DNA of 64,000 bases. Source: Lishizhenia sp965656535. GTDB lineage: Bacteria; Bacteroidota; Bacteroidia; Flavobacteriales_D; Crocinitomicaceae. This document shows, piece by piece, positions 59,674 to 64,000 of this stretch. The notes beneath the pieces are model-generated. The model saw nothing but the letters and a program-made list of their open reading frames with translations, searched no databases and was not told the origin of the DNA. Location: positions 372,001 to 436,000 of the forward strand of contig CBFHKX010000001.1 of NCBI GenBank assembly GCA_965656535.1, read 5' to 3'. The stretch's first letter is position 1; each line of letters starts with the position of its first letter. The translations under genes were made by a program, and so were the position numbers.

Positions 59674-61824
59674 CTACTCTCCAATAATATTTTTACCAGA
59701 AACGGCTTCCGAAACATTAATGATATGGTCTCCAATTTTCTCTAAAGAATAGAATAAGTCAGAATAAATCATACCACTTTGGAAATTGTATTCTCTTTTC
59801 TCGATATTCTCCAAATGCTGATTTCTTAGTTTATCTCTAAACGCGTTAATTTCTTCTTCCTTATCAATTGCTTTTTGGATTGATAATTTGTTGTATTCTG
59901 CATTTAGATTGTCTATCATAATCACAAATGCTTCATCTATGAGCTTAATCATAGCCTGTATGTTTGTTCTTTGCTCCGGACTAAACCATATTTTACCTTC
60001 TTCTTTTTTGGTGTGAGTGATAGACATTTGATAGAAGATATCTCCAATTCGCTCTAAATCATTGGTAATTGCCATCATACCTCTTATTCTTTTAGAGGTC
60101 GTTTCGCTTAACTCATTTTGAGCAGCTTTTGAAAGATAGTCGGTAATCTCTAGCTCAACTCTATCCGTGATTTCTTCGTACTTAGCAATTTTTTCGTAGA
60201 GTGATTTCTTTGTTTTCTTATCGTGTTCTGTAAGTAGCTTAGCAAAGAAAGTAGACATTCTACTGGTTATTTTACCAAATTTTGCAACTTCCTTTTTAGC
60301 TTCTATTATCGTTAATTCTGGTGTAGCTACAATACTTGATTTGATGTAATCTAAGTGGAAAACTTCATCATCAATGCCTTTAGATGGAACCAATTTGATC
60401 ACCAGTTTGGCAATTGGATTAACAAACCAAACCATCACCAACACATTCATAATATTAAACAAGGTATGAAAAACAGCTAATCCAACAGGAGTACTAGGGC
60501 TTTCTGCAACTGTTGGATTTGGGAAAAGCATATACTCTTCTACTATATAACTTGTTAGGTTGATGAATAATCCAAAGATAGACACCATCCAAACTACACC
60601 AAAAACATTAAATACAAGGTGCGCTCTGGCAGCTCTTTTGGCGTGAACATTTCCGACTGTTGCTGCAATATTTGCTGTAATCGTTGTACCTATATTTTCT
60701 CCGAGTACCATACCAGCAGCCATTTCAAAAGGAATGATATTTTGATAACACAGTAAAATGGTTACTGCCATAGCTGCAGATGAAGATTGCACAACTATCG
60801 TAATTATCGTTCCAATCAGAACAGCTAGTAAAACATTTCCTACCCCTGTTCCTGACCAGTTTTTAATAAATTCTAAAGAGTTTCCGATATCGCTTGCCCC
60901 AGGAACGCCGGATTTGAGCATTTCTAATCCTATAAACAAGATAGCAAATCCAGCGAGCATTTCTCCCCATGATTTTAGCTGACTTTTATTGGAGAACAAG
61001 AAAATAATCGCAATTAAAAAAATGGGCAAAGAATAGTCAGACATAGAAATCTTGAACCCAACATAGGCAACTAACCAAGCAGTAACGGTGGTACCAATAT
61101 TAGCACCCATAATTACACCAATACTTTGCTTTAAACTCAATAATCCTGCATTCACAAAAGAAACTACCATTACCGTAGTTGCAGATGAAGATTGAACAAT
61201 TGAGGTAGTTAAGAATCCTGTAAATATTCCTTTAATTCGGTTAGACGTCATTGAACCCAAAATCTGTCTAAGCCGATTTCCTGCAGCTTTTTGAATACCC
61301 TCACTCATTGTTTTCATTCCGTAGATGAACAAACCAAGGGCTCCAAGTAACATCAGAATTCTCATAATTAGGCCATTTCCTACACTCCAACCTCTAGTGG
61401 TAGAAAAAGACTTAGCGCTGTACCAAGCAATTGTATTTTTATCTATCTTATCTAGGTTGGTTTCTGTATTGCCTTCAGGTAAAATACCGATTTGAAACGC
61501 GTACTTTTCAGAAGAAATGACATCGGTTAATGTATAATTGTTCTTATCTGCTGGTATTATGGTGGTGTAATTCCAGTTTGGATTAAGGTCTATCTTCGTT
61601 TTGTTTGCTGGGAGGTAGCGAATAACATAATCTCTGTTTAACGGAAACTTGTCGTACTTGATATTCCAAGAAATAGTAGCATCTACAGCAGAACTAGAAA
61701 CATTAATATTTTCAATTAATTCTGAGGCCTTTATTTCTTCTTGAGCTAAAGAATTGTTAGTGTATAAAGTAATGGAAAGGAGTGTTATAAAAAACAATCT
61801 CCATAAGGTGTAAACTAGTCTCAT
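59674..61824 (-). CDS. Na/Pi-cotransporter with N-terminal FN3-like and C-terminal PhoU domains
   Basis: This 716-aa protein has a signal peptide (to about residue 27), a fibronectin-III-like extracytoplasmic domain (about 30-140), a NptA-type transport domain with two inverted-repeat QSSSA motifs (211-215 and 346-350), and a C-terminal PhoU-like helical domain (about 510-716). The two QSSSA motifs form the ion/phosphate site. The N-terminal FN3-like domain is an addition to the standard NptA-PhoU plan. It has its own -7 element. Confidence 0.9.
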   Translation of the reverse strand: MRLVYTLWRLFFITLLSITLYTNNSLAQEEIKASELIENINVSSSAVDATISWNIKYDKFPLNRDYVIRYLPANKTKIDLNPNWNYTTIIPADKNNYTLTDVISSEKYAFQIGILPEGNTETNLDKIDKNTIAWYSAKSFSTTRGWSVGNGLIMRILMLLGALGLFIYGMKTMSEGIQKAAGNRLRQILGSMTSNRIKGIFTGFLTTSIVQSSSATTVMVVSFVNAGLLSLKQSIGVIMGANIGTTVTAWLVAYVGFKISMSDYSLPIFLIAIIFLFSNKSQLKSWGEMLAGFAILFIGLEMLKSGVPGASDIGNSLEFIKNWSGTGVGNVLLAVLIGTIITIVVQSSSAAMAVTILLCYQNIIPFEMAAGMVLGENIGTTITANIAATVGNVHAKRAARAHLVFNVFGVVWMVSIFGLFINLTSYIVEEYMLFPNPTVAESPSTPVGLAVFHTLFNIMNVLVMVWFVNPIAKLVIKLVPSKGIDDEVFHLDYIKSSIVATPELTIIEAKKEVAKFGKITSRMSTFFAKLLTEHDKKTKKSLYEKIAKYEEITDRVELEITDYLSKAAQNELSETTSKRIRGMMAITNDLERIGDIFYQMSITHTKKEEGKIWFSPEQRTNIQAMIKLIDEAFVIMIDNLNAEYNKLSIQKAIDKEEEINAFRDKLRNQHLENIEKREYNFQSGMIYSDLFYSLEKIGDHIINVSEAVSGKNIIGE

Positions 61825-61844
61825 TCTTTCGTTTTATGCTGGAA

Positions 61845-61852
61845 CAAAAATA
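61845..61852 (-). promoter_or_regulatory. -7 promoter element for the Na/Pi transporter gene
   Basis: Minus-strand TATTTTTG matches TAnnTTTG, 20 bp before the ATG at 61824. Confidence 0.45.
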
Positions 61853-61938
61853 CATTTTAAAATGACAGTTTTTAGCTTCCACACACATAGGGTATACGCT
61901 TTAATGATTTCTTAACATTAAAGCAGTTTCAAACCCTT

Positions 61939-63531
61939 TTATTGGCGCAATACTTTGATGGCTTTTTGAATTTCGCTATCGTTTTTCATACGAACGTATT
62001 GTGCTCCGTTTTCTAACCAAATTTGACTAGCAATTCTTGTTTTTACTTCAGTTTTAAAGCGTTCTTTTCCTCGTTCTAGAGCTGTAAAGTTCTTTTCAAT
62101 ATCATAGTAGTTTTCTGCATATTGCATTAAATTATTCAGTAGTTTTTCATCTACCTGAAAATTAGATTCAAATTGAACATAGTTTTTAAATTGTGACTTG
62201 AGGTTTGGGCGTGCTTTTACATAGTCAAATGCAAAATCTCCGAGCACGTTAGCATATTGCATACGCGTGAGATAATAGGAAGTACCAGAAGTATCAAATG
62301 GAACAAAGATATCTGGCATTATACCTCCACCGCCGTAAACTACTTTACCTTTTGGAGTGGTGTATTTTAATGAGTCTACCATTAATGTAGAGTCAGGAGC
62401 ATACAGTTCTCCATTTCTGTACCTGTCTTGCTCTTCTAACATATATTCTTCGTATCCTTCAGAATATGGTCGTTGAATACTTCTTCCGGTAGGTGTGTAG
62501 TAGCGAGCAATGGTTAAGCGTAAATTACTTTTATCCTTTAGCTGCATATCTTGCTGCACCAATCCTTTACCAAAAGATCTTCTGCCAATAATTACACCTC
62601 TGTCGTTATCTTGTATAGCACCCGCTACAATTTCGCTTGCAGAAGCACTGCTGCTGTTTATCAATACGGCAAGATCAATTCCATTTAAAATCGGTTTACT
62701 TATAGAGTATTCTACACGAGTAGGTTGATTTTTACCTTTGGTACTCACAATTTCTAGTCCTTTTTCCAAAAACATATCTGCAATCTGCACTGCTCCACCC
62801 AGTACTCCTCCACCGTTAAAACGAAGGTCAAAAATTAATTTTTTCATACCGCGTGCTTTTAAACGCATTGCTTCTTTGTAAAATTCACTTGCAGAGGTAA
62901 GTGAGAAAGAGGTAAGTTGTATGTATCCGATTTCGGAGTCTATCATAAAAGCTGCTTGCACACTACTTAACGGAATAGAACCACGAGTAATTGTTTTTTC
63001 TAGCGATGTTCCGTTTCTGTATACTGTAACGGAAACATCAGTTCCTTCTAAACCTTTCAGTTTATCCATTACCATTTGGTTAGAAATTTCGTCTTCTTTT
63101 AGCTTTTCTCCATCAATCGCCAATATTTGATCTTGAGCTAAGATTCCTGCTTTTTCGCTCGGACTATCTGGAATTACGTTAGTAATACAAAGCGTATCTC
63201 TAATAATTGAAAACCGAACACCTACACCACCAAATTTTCCTTCTATGCTTTCGTTAAGTGCTTGCAATTCATTGGCAGGAATATAATTAGAGTGCGGGTC
63301 TAAGTTGTGAAGCATAGTTGATATTGCTTCTTCGAACAACATATTTTTATTGATAGAATCTACATATTCTCTATCAAGTATGGTAAGAATGTCGTTTAGT
63401 TTTTGTGCATTTCCAGCTACTGCAGAATTCGTGTTTGATAAATTTGCACGTTCGTTGAGTCTACTTCCCAGAAAAACGCCAAGCGATAGGGTAAGGGCTA
63501 CAATTAAAGGAATAATAAACTTAGTATTCAT
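61939..63531 (-). CDS. S41-family C-terminal processing protease (CtpA type)
   Basis: This 530-aa periplasmic protease has an N-terminal membrane anchor or signal (about 6-23), a PDZ domain (about 90-185), and the S41 catalytic core with KKLIFDLRFNGGG (about 230-242), the nucleophile in INSSSASASEIVAG (about 291-304) and the general-base lysine in SFGKG (Lys322). It is complete and of normal length. It overlaps the dCMP deaminase gene by 11 bp, so it is coupled to it. Confidence 0.93.
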   Translation of the reverse strand: MNTKFIIPLIVALTLSLGVFLGSRLNERANLSNTNSAVAGNAQKLNDILTILDREYVDSINKNMLFEEAISTMLHNLDPHSNYIPANELQALNESIEGKFGGVGVRFSIIRDTLCITNVIPDSPSEKAGILAQDQILAIDGEKLKEDEISNQMVMDKLKGLEGTDVSVTVYRNGTSLEKTITRGSIPLSSVQAAFMIDSEIGYIQLTSFSLTSASEFYKEAMRLKARGMKKLIFDLRFNGGGVLGGAVQIADMFLEKGLEIVSTKGKNQPTRVEYSISKPILNGIDLAVLINSSSASASEIVAGAIQDNDRGVIIGRRSFGKGLVQQDMQLKDKSNLRLTIARYYTPTGRSIQRPYSEGYEEYMLEEQDRYRNGELYAPDSTLMVDSLKYTTPKGKVVYGGGGIMPDIFVPFDTSGTSYYLTRMQYANVLGDFAFDYVKARPNLKSQFKNYVQFESNFQVDEKLLNNLMQYAENYYDIEKNFTALERGKERFKTEVKTRIASQIWLENGAQYVRMKNDSEIQKAIKVLRQ

Positions 63532-63958
63532 GTTCGATTTCTTCGATTTGTGTTATTTCAATACCTGCAGCAGCTAAGAATTTGAGTCCGGCATCATCTT
63601 TATACCCGTTTATGTAGACCACTCTTTTAATACCTGCTTGCAAAATTAGTTTGCTGCATTCTTTGCAAGGAGACAACGTTAGATATAACGTACTTCCCTT
63701 CGCATTGTTTGTTGATTTGGCAACTTTTAAGATAGCATTTGCTTCTGCATGCAGCACATACCAATGTGTGTAGTTTTCTTCATCTTCGCAGCAATTATCA
63801 AAACCCGCTGGTGTTCCGTTGTATCCATCAGATATAATCATCTGATCTTTAACAATTATAGCGCCTACTTTTTTTCTTTGGCAGTGTGATAATTCTGCCC
63901 ACGTTTTAGCCATTCTTAAATATGCCTTATCGTATCTTTCTTGCTTTGCTTTTTGCAT
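63521..63958 (-). CDS. dCMP deaminase (ComEB type)
   Basis: This enzyme converts dCMP to dUMP for dTMP synthesis. The 145-aa protein has the zinc motif HAEANAI (His70, Glu72 catalytic) and PCKECS (Cys98, Cys101). I start at 63958 (MQKAKQERYDKAYLRMA) because six residues before it have no family match. It is first in the pair with the S41 protease gene. A -7-like TATCTTAG lies about 20 bp upstream. Confidence 0.92.
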   Translation of the reverse strand: MQKAKQERYDKAYLRMAKTWAELSHCQRKKVGAIIVKDQMIISDGYNGTPAGFDNCCEDEENYTHWYVLHAEANAILKVAKSTNNAKGSTLYLTLSPCKECSKLILQAGIKRVVYINGYKDDAGLKFLAAAGIEITQIEEIEHEY

Positions 63959-64000
63959 AATATTTAAAGAGTGCACTAAGATAAAAACATTTATAGTACA

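Overview
The window reads as one contiguous piece of a Flavobacteriia (Bacteroidota) chromosome. The evidence is AT-rich DNA, TAnnTTTG-type -7 promoter elements, an almost total lack of Shine-Dalgarno sites, type IX secretion (T9SS) cargo with type A and type B C-terminal sorting domains, a PorP/SprF protein, the gliding lipoprotein GldH, a RicT-like PSP1 protein, and lineage-restricted small membrane proteins resembling DUF6341 and DUF6427. Genus is not resolvable by eye. I see no rRNA, tRNA, CRISPR array, intact insertion sequence or prophage; most of the window is dense chromosomal core.

Layout. 1-1.8 kb: a type B T9SS cargo gene (cut by the window edge) and its PorP/SprF partner. 1.9-5.6 kb (minus): kynU, a small membrane protein, kmo and an outer-membrane-like protein. 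5.8-8.3 kb: hemL-dxr. 8.4-16.7 kb: a T9SS type A secreted protein, an S9 peptidase, metG, a YceI lipoprotein and an acetyltransferase. 16.8-20 kb: NatA/NatB-type ABC exporter plus Ppx/GppA. 20-24 kb: a tiny Lys/Ala protein, a DUF4397 T9SS protein, and divergent to it an ECF sigma factor with a membrane-anchored partner. 24-26 kb: fbp and a 1-kb gene-poor stretch with hairpins. 26-32.6 kb: a pheS-ytxJ-LytTR-glutaminyl cyclase operon, two tandem paralogous lipoproteins, small membrane proteins and purQ. 32.6-38 kb: a lipoprotein, a TonB-receptor-like gene remnant, an orphan solute-binding lipoprotein, mce and ftsE. 38-45 kb: a TPR protein coupled to an outer-membrane barrel, and monomeric icd. 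45-50 kb: ricT-gldH, and a DUF6495-like/Sufu/glycosyltransferase operon. 49-55.7 kb (minus): an OmpA-like lipoprotein, a possible small RNA, a PpiD-like isomerase, a CBS/CNNM protein and purD. 56-64 kb: tryptophan dioxygenase-M23 peptidase, a T9SS protein, a 40-bp tandem repeat, a Na/Pi-PhoU transporter, a CtpA-type protease and a dCMP deaminase.

How the genes fit together. Tryptophan dioxygenase (56 kb), Kmo and KynU (2.7-5.6 kb) supply three steps from tryptophan to 3-hydroxyanthranilate, split over two loci; formamidase and 3-hydroxyanthranilate dioxygenase are not in the window. Envelope and secretion functions dominate the rest. The least explained items are a perfect 12-bp inverted repeat between the ECF sigma gene and the DUF4397 gene, a structured ncRNA-like segment at 50.46-50.68 kb, a barrel gene fragment without a start at 33.55-33.76 kb, and the 1-kb hairpin-rich region at 25-26 kb. 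I did not find a clearly new multi-gene defence or mobile system.
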